Below are positions 6,607 to 13,460 of a stretch of DNA of 17,764 nucleotides, piece by piece. A model generated the notes under the pieces. That model saw only the letters and a program-made list of their open reading frames with translations, was not told where the DNA came from and ran no database searches. A program made the position numbers and the translations under genes. The DNA lies in contig CAZDLW010000098.1 of NCBI GenBank assembly GCA_964505975.1, forward strand, positions 1 through 17,764, written 5' to 3'. Within the stretch, counting starts at the first letter, position 1. Every line of letters begins with the position of its first letter. The DNA is from Gp6-AA40 sp964505975. Lineage in GTDB: Bacteria; Acidobacteriota; Vicinamibacteria; Vicinamibacterales; UBA2999.

Positions 6607-8046
6607 TCAGACATACGACGGCGCCGTGTCCCTGCCCCGGTCCATGAGCAACCGCCGAACCTCGCCCGCCAGGAACCTGGCGATGCCGAGCGGGAGCGCC
6701 GGGTTGTCCGCCATCAGGTCGTTGAAGACCTCATCCTCCACGAACAGGATCCGGGCGTCGCCGACGGCCGTCGCCAACACAAGCGTCGGTTTTCGATCGA
6801 GCAAGGGGAGGACGGCAATCGCCTGGCCGCGTCGCGTCACCCAGGCCTCCTGGCCATCCCGACGCGCCCGGATTTCCCCCTCCACGACGAAGTACACCGC
6901 CTCGGGCGGACTGTCCTGCTTGAAGAGCTCCTCGCCGGTGGCCAGGACGCGTTCCTTGGCCACGGCGGCGATCTTCGCCAGATACTCGGTCCGTACGAGG
7001 GAGAACATGTCAACGTCCCGCAGAAAGTCGACCCGCTCGACAATCGTCATCATCGCTTGCTCCTCAGGGGACAGTGGCACGTCAGGCGTGCGCGTGCGCT
7101 CGACGAACGATAGACAGGCCGCCAGCCACGGATCGGCGCTTCGCCATGCGGCAGGCGACGACGGCGCTGACTGGCTCGACGTGCCGCCGAGACGCTCGAG
7201 CGCGGGAATCACCGTCCGGCGGTGCGCCGGCCGCAGGACGGTGTCGAGCAGTTCAATGCCTCGCGCCCGCGCGTCAGGCGTGTCCATCGTGATGGCCCTG
7301 TAGGCGTGAAAGACCTCGTCCAGTCCGTAGATGAGCCCCAGGCATCTGGTGATCCGCTCCACGGCATCGTCTTCGCGCTCGCCGATCACGAGCCCGAGCA
7401 GGTTCACGCCTGCGCCCGCTGGGGGAGCGTGTGCCGTCGCCCGGGCAGTGGACAAGTCCGCCAAGAGCTCCAGCTCGCTGCGCAGCGCCCGCTCGACAGG
7501 TTCCTCACGAAACGACAGCTCTGTGTGATCGCGACGAAGGCGATTCAACGTCTTCAGCACGTGATAGCGAACGTCGATATCGGGCTCCTCGATCGCACCC
7601 AGTAGATATTCGACCGTCTGCGGGACAGGAAGCTCCGTGAACATCCGGGCGAGCTGCACCCGTACCTGGCGCGGCTCCGAGCGATCGCGCAAGTGATCGG
7701 CCAGCGTGCCCAGGATACGGTCGCCGAACGTCAGCAGCGCGCTCCGGGCCTCCTCGCGGGTCTTAGGGGTCCCCAAGGCTCGAATCAGCACGGGCACGAC
7801 ATCGCGATGTGCTCCTCGGCCGGCGGCGACCAGCGCCGCTCTGCGAACCGTCGCATCGGGATCCTCGAGCAGGCGACGGATTGTTCCGCTCGGCGGCAGG
7901 ATCGCGGTCAGGAGCGCCGCTTCCCGGCGATACGTCGCACCCTCGGCGCCAGGCTCACTGGCGAGGCGGTCCAGGGCCGCCTCCGCCAGTTCGCCCAGCC
8001 GTGGGTCGGGGTTCTCGTAGTAACCCACAATCGCGCCCGTGCGCAC
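6607..8046 (-). CDS. HEAT-repeat + cNMP-binding-like domain; 3' part of a frameshifted NTT fusion
   Basis: This frame begins at a GTG (8046) inside the 3' end of the transporter frame and encodes 479 residues. Residues ~1-280 are HEAT-like helical repeats (for example DPDATVRRAALVAAGRG and EPDIDVRYHVLKTLNRL). Residues ~345-470 form a cyclic-nucleotide-binding-like beta roll (LFKQDSPPEAVYFVVEGEIR). The phosphate-binding cassette is degenerate: where GE...RS/TA is expected, the sequence reads AIAVLPLLDRKPTLVLATA, so cAMP binding is unlikely. The N-terminus (VRTGAIVGYYENPDP) continues the HEAT repeat that breaks off in the upstream frame, so both ORFs appear to be one ancestral protein of about 1033 residues with one extra base between 8047 and 8054. 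Separate expression from the GTG is possible but lacks a clear ribosome site. Confidence 0.8.
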   Translation of the reverse strand: MRTGAIVGYYENPDPRLGELAEAALDRLASEPGAEGATYRREAALLTAILPPSGTIRRLLEDPDATVRRAALVAAGRGAHRDVVPVLIRALGTPKTREEARSALLTFGDRILGTLADHLRDRSEPRQVRVQLARMFTELPVPQTVEYLLGAIEEPDIDVRYHVLKTLNRLRRDHTELSFREEPVERALRSELELLADLSTARATAHAPPAGAGVNLLGLVIGEREDDAVERITRCLGLIYGLDEVFHAYRAITMDTPDARARGIELLDTVLRPAHRRTVIPALERLGGTSSQSAPSSPAAWRSADPWLAACLSFVERTRTPDVPLSPEEQAMMTIVERVDFLRDVDMFSLVRTEYLAKIAAVAKERVLATGEELFKQDSPPEAVYFVVEGEIRARRDGQEAWVTRRGQAIAVLPLLDRKPTLVLATAVGDARILFVEDEVFNDLMADNPALPLGIARFLAGEVRRLLMDRGRDTAPSYV

Positions 8047-9709
8047 GCGGCGCCCGCGGATCCGAGAGCAGCATCTGAAAGTGCACCAGCTCCCCTCCCA
8101 GACAGTGCTGGCACAGGAGTCGAGCGGCCTCTCCTCTCGTGCGGATGTCGTCGTCCTCCAGGAGTGGCTGAACGGCCTCGAGCAGGGCCTGATCCCCGTG
8201 CTTCACCAGTGCCGCTGCCGCGCGCTCGCGCACGTCCGGGCTCGCGTGCGTAAGCAGTTTGGCGAGGTGCCGGTCGTGCGGGTGGAGCTCTCCGGCCAGG
8301 TCCAACAGCTTCAGCGCGAACAGCACGCGATGCGGGTCGTGTTCCTCGAGCGCCGCCAGGAGCTGGCGCCGGTGGTCGGTGTCCAGACTGCGCACCACGA
8401 GGTCGTCGACCTCGACGTCGCGCGCATGGATCAGCCGTTTGATCGAACCGATGTACTCGCGTTTCACGACGGCAATGGAGCCGATCCAGATGGCAATCGC
8501 GGCCATGCTGAGGAGGCTCATGTACTGGAAGGGAACCTCCGCTACTCTGGTCGCCAGCAGAATCAACACGCCCGCCACCCCGGTGCCACCCCGCTGCACG
8601 GCGACGTCGATGAAGGGTTTGGCGCGAGCCTTGAGGGCGTGCGGGACCGGAAGGAACAGCAGCTCGCGCGTTGACTGATCCAGCGAGTACCGCAGGGTGC
8701 CGTCGGCGCCTTTGGCCAGCGCAGCCATCCAAAGTGACGGATGCACGAGCACGCCGACAGCGCCGGTGAGCAGGCCTAGTGGGAGGAGGAGCAACGCGAT
8801 CCCGATGCCGAATCGTTTCAGGACGTAACTGGTGAGCATCACCTGGACGAGAAGCGACGCTCCGTTGAGCAACGCGAAAAACTGGCCGAAAAAGGCGGTC
8901 TTCGCATCTGCGCCCGGGACGAACAGCTCTACGGCCTTGTTCATCTGCCAGTCGACCACCGTCGAAACGATGATCGAGAGCGTCAGGATGACGGCGATGG
9001 CCCGCAGATGCGGCGAGGCGCGCACGATCTGCGCGGCCGACCGAGCCGGTTCCACGGCGACGGCGGCCGCACCGGCAGGCCGAGTCACGCGCGCGGACTC
9101 CGGGTGCAGGTGCATCGCGATCCCAGCACACAGCGTGATGACGACTGCCGAGGCGATGAGGAGACCCCCGGTGCCAACGACCTCGGCCGTGGCCCCCGCC
9201 AGAAGCCCACCCGTGATTCCGCCGAGGATCCCGCCGGCGCCGACGAACCCGACCAACCGCCTCGCCTGTCTCGGTTCGAAGATGACGTTCATCATCAGCC
9301 AGAACTGCGAGATGGTCAGGACCGGGTACAGCTTTGCCCAGATGTAGAAGGCCGCCGACGTAGCGACCGACTCGTAACGAAGGAGCCAGGAGAAGAGCAC
9401 GAGATTGGCGGCGAGAAACACATAGGTGACAGGAATCAGCCATTTCGGGCGGAGGCGATCGACCACGTGCCGCGCGTACCAGGAGATCAACACGCCCACG
9501 ACCAGCGCCGTGGCGATGTAGACGTAGGGCAGATTGTCGGCGCCGACGCGCTCGACGAACAGGGCGTTGCGAACCGGCTTGACGAGGTAGTACGAGGTCG
9601 TCACGAGGAAGAAGACCAGGCTGCTGGCCAGCGTCGTGAACCCCTCGCCAGGGTGCAGATCCACGAACGGTGCAAGCGCCCGATCGACGAAGGACCGCGA
9701 CGGGGTCAT
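7955..9709 (-). CDS. NTT (ATP/ADP translocase-like) transporter with HEAT repeats; 5' part of frameshifted gene
   Basis: From ATG 9709 the first ~420 residues form about 12 membrane segments and start with FTTLASSLVFFLVTTSYYLVKPVRNALF. This N-terminal Lys/Arg pattern and the overall layout resemble the NTT/TLC nucleotide transporters first known from plastids, Chlamydia and Rickettsia and also found fused to HEAT repeats in free-living bacteria. A short hydrophilic linker and HEAT repeats follow (ASPDVRERAAAALVKHGDQ, DDDIRTRGEAARLLCQH). After SDPRAP the translation loses homology and becomes Gly/Pro/Arg-rich until the stop at 7955, while the expected continuation appears in the next frame (start 8046). 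Substrate is unknown; in free-living hosts energy parasitism is not the role. The preceding 142 nt (9710-9851) hold no gene and no strong ribosome site. Confidence 0.82.
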   Translation of the reverse strand: MTPSRSFVDRALAPFVDLHPGEGFTTLASSLVFFLVTTSYYLVKPVRNALFVERVGADNLPYVYIATALVVGVLISWYARHVVDRLRPKWLIPVTYVFLAANLVLFSWLLRYESVATSAAFYIWAKLYPVLTISQFWLMMNVIFEPRQARRLVGFVGAGGILGGITGGLLAGATAEVVGTGGLLIASAVVITLCAGIAMHLHPESARVTRPAGAAAVAVEPARSAAQIVRASPHLRAIAVILTLSIIVSTVVDWQMNKAVELFVPGADAKTAFFGQFFALLNGASLLVQVMLTSYVLKRFGIGIALLLLPLGLLTGAVGVLVHPSLWMAALAKGADGTLRYSLDQSTRELLFLPVPHALKARAKPFIDVAVQRGGTGVAGVLILLATRVAEVPFQYMSLLSMAAIAIWIGSIAVVKREYIGSIKRLIHARDVEVDDLVVRSLDTDHRRQLLAALEEHDPHRVLFALKLLDLAGELHPHDRHLAKLLTHASPDVRERAAAALVKHGDQALLEAVQPLLEDDDIRTRGEAARLLCQHCLGGELVHFQMLLSDPRAPRAHGRDCGLLREPRPTAGRTGGGGPGPPRQ

Positions 9710-9851
9710 ACGTTTGTCGTGGCTGACTCGAGGTCGGTTACGCGGCAGGCCGCGATGCGTCCCGGAGATTGCGCGCTCGGTGTGTCAGCAGGAAGAGCGT
9801 CGCCGACGCCATCGCGACCGGTCGACGAGTCGACGCGTGGTGGCGCGTTCA

Positions 9852-10574
9852 TCAGCGCGGCCGCAGGATGCCGACGACCTCGACCTGCTCCGCGCGGCGG
9901 CGCAGCGCGACTTCCACCGGCTCGCGCCACTCGGGGAAGTCGGCGTGTTCGCTGATACGAGCAATCAGATAGCGGTCCCCGACGTCATCGGGCGGACCCC
10001 ACGTCTCGGGGACGTCCGCCACGAACGCCTCGACGCCGACCTCGTCGCCGACCGGCTCTTCGCGTCCGGTCAGATTGTCGAGGCGCGACCAGCGGATGCG
10101 GTACGCGGCGCCGGGGCGTGCCGCGCCGGCGCAGATGGCCGCGTTGTCGAAAGCGAGCCACCATCGGTCGCCAGCGCCGGCCGAACGGACCACGAACGCA
10201 TCGAGCGGGTTGGTGCGGCTGATCCGATACGCGACGACCTTGTTGCGCCGCATGATGATGGTGTCGGCCAAGTACGTATCTGCCCTGGCGTCGCTGATCT
10301 GTCCCGTGCGGACGATGGCGCGGATCGTCTCATCGGTGAACTTCGCGGCGATGCTCGCGGCCCAGAACGCGTCCGCCGCGTCCATGCGCGCGAAGGCAGG
10401 CTGGGGGTACTCGGCCTTCCAGTGATCGACGTCCTCGCGCAGAATCTGCCGCTCGTCGCCCGAGTCGGTACGGTAGGTGGCCCCGTCGCGAATCTCCAGA
10501 CGCGCCGGGTCGAAGAACACCAGGTAGTCATCCGGTACCCAGTAGCCCATGGCCTGGAAGAGCATCGCCGGCAC
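9852..10574 (-). pseudogene. 5'-truncated (and probably internally deleted) hypothetical protein
   Basis: The open frame gives 240 residues from GTG 10574 with no ribosome site; a few codons upstream the frame remains open but loses protein character, and TGA closes it near 10660. The start falls mid-domain (VPAMLFQAMGYWVPDDYLVFFDPARL). Later parts read DAFWAASIAAKFTDETIRAI, ADTYLADTIIMRRNKVVAY, TNPLDAFVV, and the terminus GDRYLIARISEHADFPEW...VEVVGILRPR. These resemble large (~500+ residue) uncharacterised proteins from Acidobacteriota as I remember them, in which the first and second parts are separated by a further ~200 residues, so both an N-terminal truncation and an internal deletion are suspected. 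The truncation point coincides with the start of the HvfC-like fragment on the other strand. Function unknown. Confidence 0.6.
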
Positions 10575-11070
10575 TACGAGACGAGCCTGGTCACGGCCCT
10601 CGTGGGTAAGTTCCCGGCGACCGTGTGGTGGTCGGATCGCCGTTCGTGACTGAGGCCGCCCGACACTTCATTCGCGAGCACCCGCCTCTCGCCCCGTGCA
10701 TCGCGGAATACGGCGTGGAATTTCCCGCCTTCCTGTCGACACGGCCTGCTGCTGACCGCGTGCCCTATCTGCGCGAATTTGCGGAGCTCGAATGGTGCCT
10801 CGGCCAAGTCGCCATTGCGATCGACACACCCGGGGTAACCCTCGCTGATTTTTCAAAGCTCGATGCTGGGGCCTTGCCAGATGCCCGTGCTTACCCTCCA
10901 ACGTGGTCTGCACTATCTTCGCGCCTCCTGGCCCGTCGATGACCTGATGAGGCTCTACCTGACGGAGAGCGCTTCGTCCCGGTTCGCGCTCTCGTCCGTC
11001 GACGTCTGGTTGGAAGTCCGCGGCGCTCGCGGAGAGTTTCAGATCGGCCGTCTCGAGGCCAGCGAGTTCG
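10572..11070 (+). pseudogene. HvfC/BufC-type (DUF2063) protein remnant with two frameshifts
   Basis: Three successive frames together spell a DUF2063/HvfC-like protein, a partner in the maturation of methanobactin-like or BufB-type RiPP systems. Segment one (10572-~10626) reads HYETSLVTALVGKFPATV. Segment two (~10625-10887) reads VVVGSPFVTEAARHFIREHPP, then EYGVEFPAFL and PYLREFAELEW, the most recognisable family block. Segment three (~10889-11070) reads LTLQRGLHYLRASWPVDDL to LEASEFA. The shifts are explained by an extra GT in ACCGTGTGG and one extra base in CGTGCTT. The 5' end is missing at the head-to-head junction at 10572, and homology stops where the TVP38 fragment begins. No DUF692 (HvfB/BufB) partner or precursor peptide is present, so the gene is dead. 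Confidence 0.7.
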
Positions 11071-11071
11071 C

Positions 11072-11512
11072 GTGCTCGCCGCGACGGCAGCGTTTCTGCT
11101 GGGACGCACGGCGCTTCGCGGCTGGGTGCAGCGGACGATTGCCGGCGCGCCGCGAACCCGCGCGCTCAGTCGCGCGATCGGAAAGGACAGCTTCAGACTG
11201 ATTCTGCTGCTGCGCCTGTCACCGGTGGTCCCCTTCAACGTGTTGAACTATGCACTGGGAGTATCAGAGGCGAGCCTCAGCCGCTATGTGGTCGCGTCGT
11301 TCATCGGCATGCTTCCCGGAACATGGCTCTACGTCTACCTCGGTTCTCTCGCGACCACAGCCGCCGAGCTGACCGACGCGAGCGGAGGCGGGGGAGCCGG
11401 GAGGCTGGCCCTCACCGTGGCGGGCCTGGTGGCGACGGTCTTGGCGGTTGTGCTCGTCACGCGATCCGCGCGGCACGCGCTGGAAAGGGAGTTGAAGACG
11501 GAGGATTCATGA
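11072..11512 (+). pseudogene. N-terminally truncated TVP38/TMEM64 family membrane protein
   Basis: A GTG at 11072 opens a 146-residue frame beginning in the middle of the VTT domain (LAATAAFLLGRTALRGWVQ). It then carries the family signature RLSPVVPFNVLNYALGVSEA and SFIGMLPGTWLYVYLGSLA, and ends with a C-terminal membrane helix and a charged tail. Intact relatives have another ~70-80 residues before this point, including the first membrane segments, so the 5' end is lost. The missing part is replaced directly by the HvfC-like remnant, with the breakpoint at about 11068-11076. No ribosome site precedes the GTG. TVP38 genes often accompany mer or merA-like genes, and the merA/merT pieces follow at 11913-13415, so this was probably part of the same island. 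It could still be translated, but a functional protein is unlikely. Confidence 0.72.
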
Positions 11513-11613
11513 AGGCCCCCCGGGGCCGACGTGCCGCGATTCATCGTCTTTGACGTCCGATCACGCGTCAGCGCCGCGGGCGCTCAGTCTTGTCGCGGCG
11601 GGCCGCATCCACA

Positions 11614-11696
11614 AACCAGCCAAGGGGCTCTGCCCCTTGATATCCCCGCAGCGCCCCTCGGCTGGTTGCCAGTATCTTCTACCGCGCTCCGCGCGG
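11614..11696. repeat. Nested and adjacent hairpins
   Basis: CAAGGGG (11621-11627) pairs with CCCCTTG (11633-11639) around CTCTG. It lies inside a longer pair AACCAGCC (11614-11621) and GGCTGGTT (11660-11667). A further hairpin CCGCGC-TCC-GCGCGG lies at 11682-11696. The clustered perfect stems in a gene-free 250-nt stretch look like the end of a mobile element or a REP-like repeat, but no transposase or known terminal sequence was recognised. The rest of 11513-11763 shows no gene. Confidence 0.6.
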
Positions 11697-11699
11697 CTA

Positions 11700-11762
11700 G
11701 GACCGCTATGCGGACCGACAAACGAGTACAAAAAATTCGCATTCCGGGCCGCATAGCGGTCC
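11700..11762. repeat. 14-bp perfect inverted repeat, 35-nt spacer
   Basis: GGACCGCTATGCGG (11700-11713) and CCGCATAGCGGTCC (11749-11762) are exact inverted copies. The right arm directly abuts the last recognisable codon of the pgl remnant (11764), so the repeat marks a breakpoint. The spacer contains an A6 run (T6 on the minus strand). No target-site duplication is visible at the flanks. A miniature element end, a recombination site or a terminator-like hairpin are all possible. Confidence 0.65.
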
Positions 11763-11931
11763 GAAGCAGATGCCCCTTCGAGGGCTGCACCGCCTGCGCC
11801 GGCAACCGGGGCGGCTGATGCGAGCCTTCCAGCACGGCGCGCAGCGTCTCGGCCTTTTGGGCGCCGCTGACGAGGAACACTACCAGCGCCGCGGTGTTCA
11901 ACACCGGCAGCGTCAGGGTGATCCGAGAGCT
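11763..11931 (-). pseudogene. pgl: 6-phosphogluconolactonase C-terminal remnant
   Basis: In the frame that opens at GTG 11946, about 54 residues match the C-terminal end of 6-phosphogluconolactonase: SRITLTLPVLNTAALVVFLV, SGAQKAETLRAVLEG, then PPRLPAQAVQPSKGHLL. The family normally ends about 10 residues later after LLW.VD.AAA; here the sequence runs into the 14-bp inverted repeat instead. The whole N-terminal catalytic part is missing and replaced by merA in a different frame (junction ~11931-11950). Pgl hydrolyses 6-phosphogluconolactone, the product of Zwf, and zwf lies 5 kb away on the same strand, so this scrap may be the tail of a pgl once in that operon. Confidence 0.75.
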
Positions 11932-13094
11932 CCCGAACTTCTCCACAGTCCTACCGTCGCCACCTGCGGATCGGTGAAGACGACCGCCGGCATCGTGGTC
12001 AGATCGAGTTCGGCGTCGCCGCCCGTCATGTTGATCGCGGCGCGCGTGCCAGCCGAGGCCGCGACGTACACGAACTGTGGCCGATCGGTGCAGTCGCCGG
12101 CGGCGTAGATATTGGGCGCGCTGGTCCGCAGGTGGTCGTCGACGACGATCGCGCCGCGCGCGTCGAGTGTCACGCCGGGCGCGTCCAGACCGAGACTGCG
12201 CGTGTTCGGGGCCTGGCCGGTGGCCACCAGGAGCTTATCGGCCAGCACATCGCCGTGATTGGTGGTCAGCGTGAATTCGTCGTCGGTGAACGATATGGCG
12301 GACGCCTGTGTGTACGGCAGCACCGTGATGCCCTCGGCGCGGAAGGCCTCCGTGAGGGCCTCCCCGATGATCGGATCTTCGCGAAAGAGCAGCGTGCTGT
12401 GGGCGAGGATGGTGACGTCGCTGCCGAGCCGCCCGAACGCCTGGGCGAGCTCCAGCGCGACGACGGACGACCCGATGACCGCGAGCCGCGACGGAATGCG
12501 GTCGCTCGCGAGGGCCTCGGTCGAGGTCCAGTACGGCGTCTCCTTCAGACCCGGAACCGGCGGGACCGCGGCACTCGCTCCCGTCGCGATCAGGCACCGG
12601 TCGAACGAGACCAAACGCTCGCCGCCCTCGGTCAACGTCACGGTGAGGCTGTGTCCGGCCGTGAAGCGCGCCTCGCCGTGCACGACCGTGATGGCCGGTA
12701 TCCCGGCGAGAATCTCCTCGTATTCGACGTGGCGCAGTTCATCCACGCGGCCCTGCTGTTGCGCGAGCAGGCGCGGCCGGTCGACGATCGCCGGCACGGT
12801 CGAGAGGCCCGCATCGAACGGGCTCTCGCGGCGCAGGTGGGCGATATGGGCCGCACGGATCAGGATCTTCGACGGCACACAGCCCACGTTGACGCAGGTC
12901 CCCCCGATGACGCCGCGCTCGATCAGCGTGACCGTCGCGCCCAGTTCGGCCGCCTTCAGCGCCGCCGCCATCGCCGCGCCGCCACTGCCGATGACGGCAA
13001 TGCGCAGAGCGGGACCGTCTGCCCGCGCGCGTGAACCCGAGTCGAGGGTGCGGCGCGAACGAGCCGTCTCTGCCGCGCGTGCGGCGAGCGGCCT

Positions 13095-13101
13095 ACCTCC
13101 T
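13095..13101 (-). promoter_or_regulatory. Stranded Shine-Dalgarno sequence AGGAGGT
   Basis: A perfect AGGAGGT on the minus strand lies inside the MerT-MerA fusion, between the last MerT-like residues and the MerA flavin domain. No ATG, GTG or TTG follows within a usable distance. It looks like the leftover ribosome site of a gene (merP or merA) whose start was deleted when the two were joined. Confidence 0.45.
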
Positions 13102-13118
13102 TGCGGCGGCATCCCGGG

Positions 13119-13415
13119 GCGGCGGGCCTGTGGAACCGCGCACACCTCGCCCGGTGTGCAGGCTACGGCGGGGCGGAAGATCCGCCGGTAGGCGAACAAA
13201 CAACGCCCCCACGGCGGCGACGACGAACAGCGGGCGGTAGGGTTCGAGAGCGCCGTGAGACTCCCGATCCAGGCGCCGCTGACGCCAAGCATCAGCAGCA
13301 CCAGCGGGCCCAGGCAGCAGGTGGACGCGAGGATCGCCGCGAGGCCACCCACGTACAGGGCACCTCGGCCGGCGGCAGGCGGCGACGGGCGTGATTCCGT
13401 TGCGATGGCCGGCAT
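13119..13415 (-). pseudogene. merT: MerT mercuric transporter remnant with compensating indels
   Basis: ATG 13415 begins a MerT-like protein: a first membrane segment with the Hg-binding pair STCCLGPL (Cys33, Cys34), then LGVSGAWIGSLTAL. From ~13247 the expected second helix (EPYRPLFVVAAVGALFV) is found only in another frame, and the original frame resumes at ~13196 with AYRRIFRPAVACTPGEVCAVP, which holds the second Cys pair (86, 92). An extra CT near 13247 and an extra T near 13197 add three bases, so the frame is restored but about 17 residues of helix two are scrambled to a Ser/Pro/Arg string. The third helix is missing, because the sequence runs on into merA; merP is absent. MerT normally imports Hg(II) through the inner membrane for MerA. 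Confidence 0.8.
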
Positions 13416-13426
13416 GACAGATTAAG

Positions 13427-13456
13427 CTTGGGTCCGTACTTAGGTACGGACCCAAG
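13427..13456. promoter_or_regulatory. mer operator/promoter (MerR dyad)
   Basis: CTTGGGTCCGTAC (13427-13439) and GTACGGACCCAAG (13444-13456) are perfect 13-bp inverted arms around TTAG. The core GTCCGTAC-N4-GTACGGAC matches the known mer operator dyad. Towards merT, TTGGGT, a 19-bp interval containing the dyad and CAAGCT reproduce the long-spacer -35/-10 layout of MerR promoters, although the -10 is poor. It occupies most of the 45-nt gap between the divergent merT (start 13415) and merR (start 13461). Confidence 0.85.
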
Positions 13457-13460
13457 CGCC

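Larger units (their letters stand above)
11913..13415 (-). pseudogene. merA: MerT-MerA in-frame fusion, MerA C-terminally truncated
   Basis: One 500-residue frame starts with MerT (residues 1-~99) and continues after a ~35-residue low-complexity linker into mercuric reductase from about residue 136. FAD motif VIGSGGAAMAAALKAAE, redox centre GGTCVNVGCVPSK (Cys174, Cys179), RCLIATGA, the second Rossmann VIGSSVVALELAQAFGRLG and YAAGDCT are all present. The frame then reaches FTDPQVATVGL and ends in an unrelated tail WRSSGALGSP at 11913. The dimerisation domain and the C-terminal Cys pair that delivers Hg(II) are therefore gone, replaced by the pgl remnant. No HMA domain and no separate start for merA are visible; a perfect AGGAGGT at 13101-13095 is stranded without a start codon. 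Mercury reduction is not expected. Confidence 0.85.

Noticed and set aside
11600..11680. Integron attC site in the hairpin block
   Set aside because: The R'/R'' core sequences (RYYYAAC and GTTRRRY) are not found at the arm ends.
11690..11772. Transposon insertion with target-site duplication around the 14-bp inverted repeat
   Set aside because: Bases flanking the two arms do not form a direct repeat, and only 35 nt lie between the arms.
13428..13460. Upstream TTG-started extensions of merR and merT across the operator
   Set aside because: Both would simply translate the palindrome; the ATG starts at 13461 and 13415 match family N-termini.
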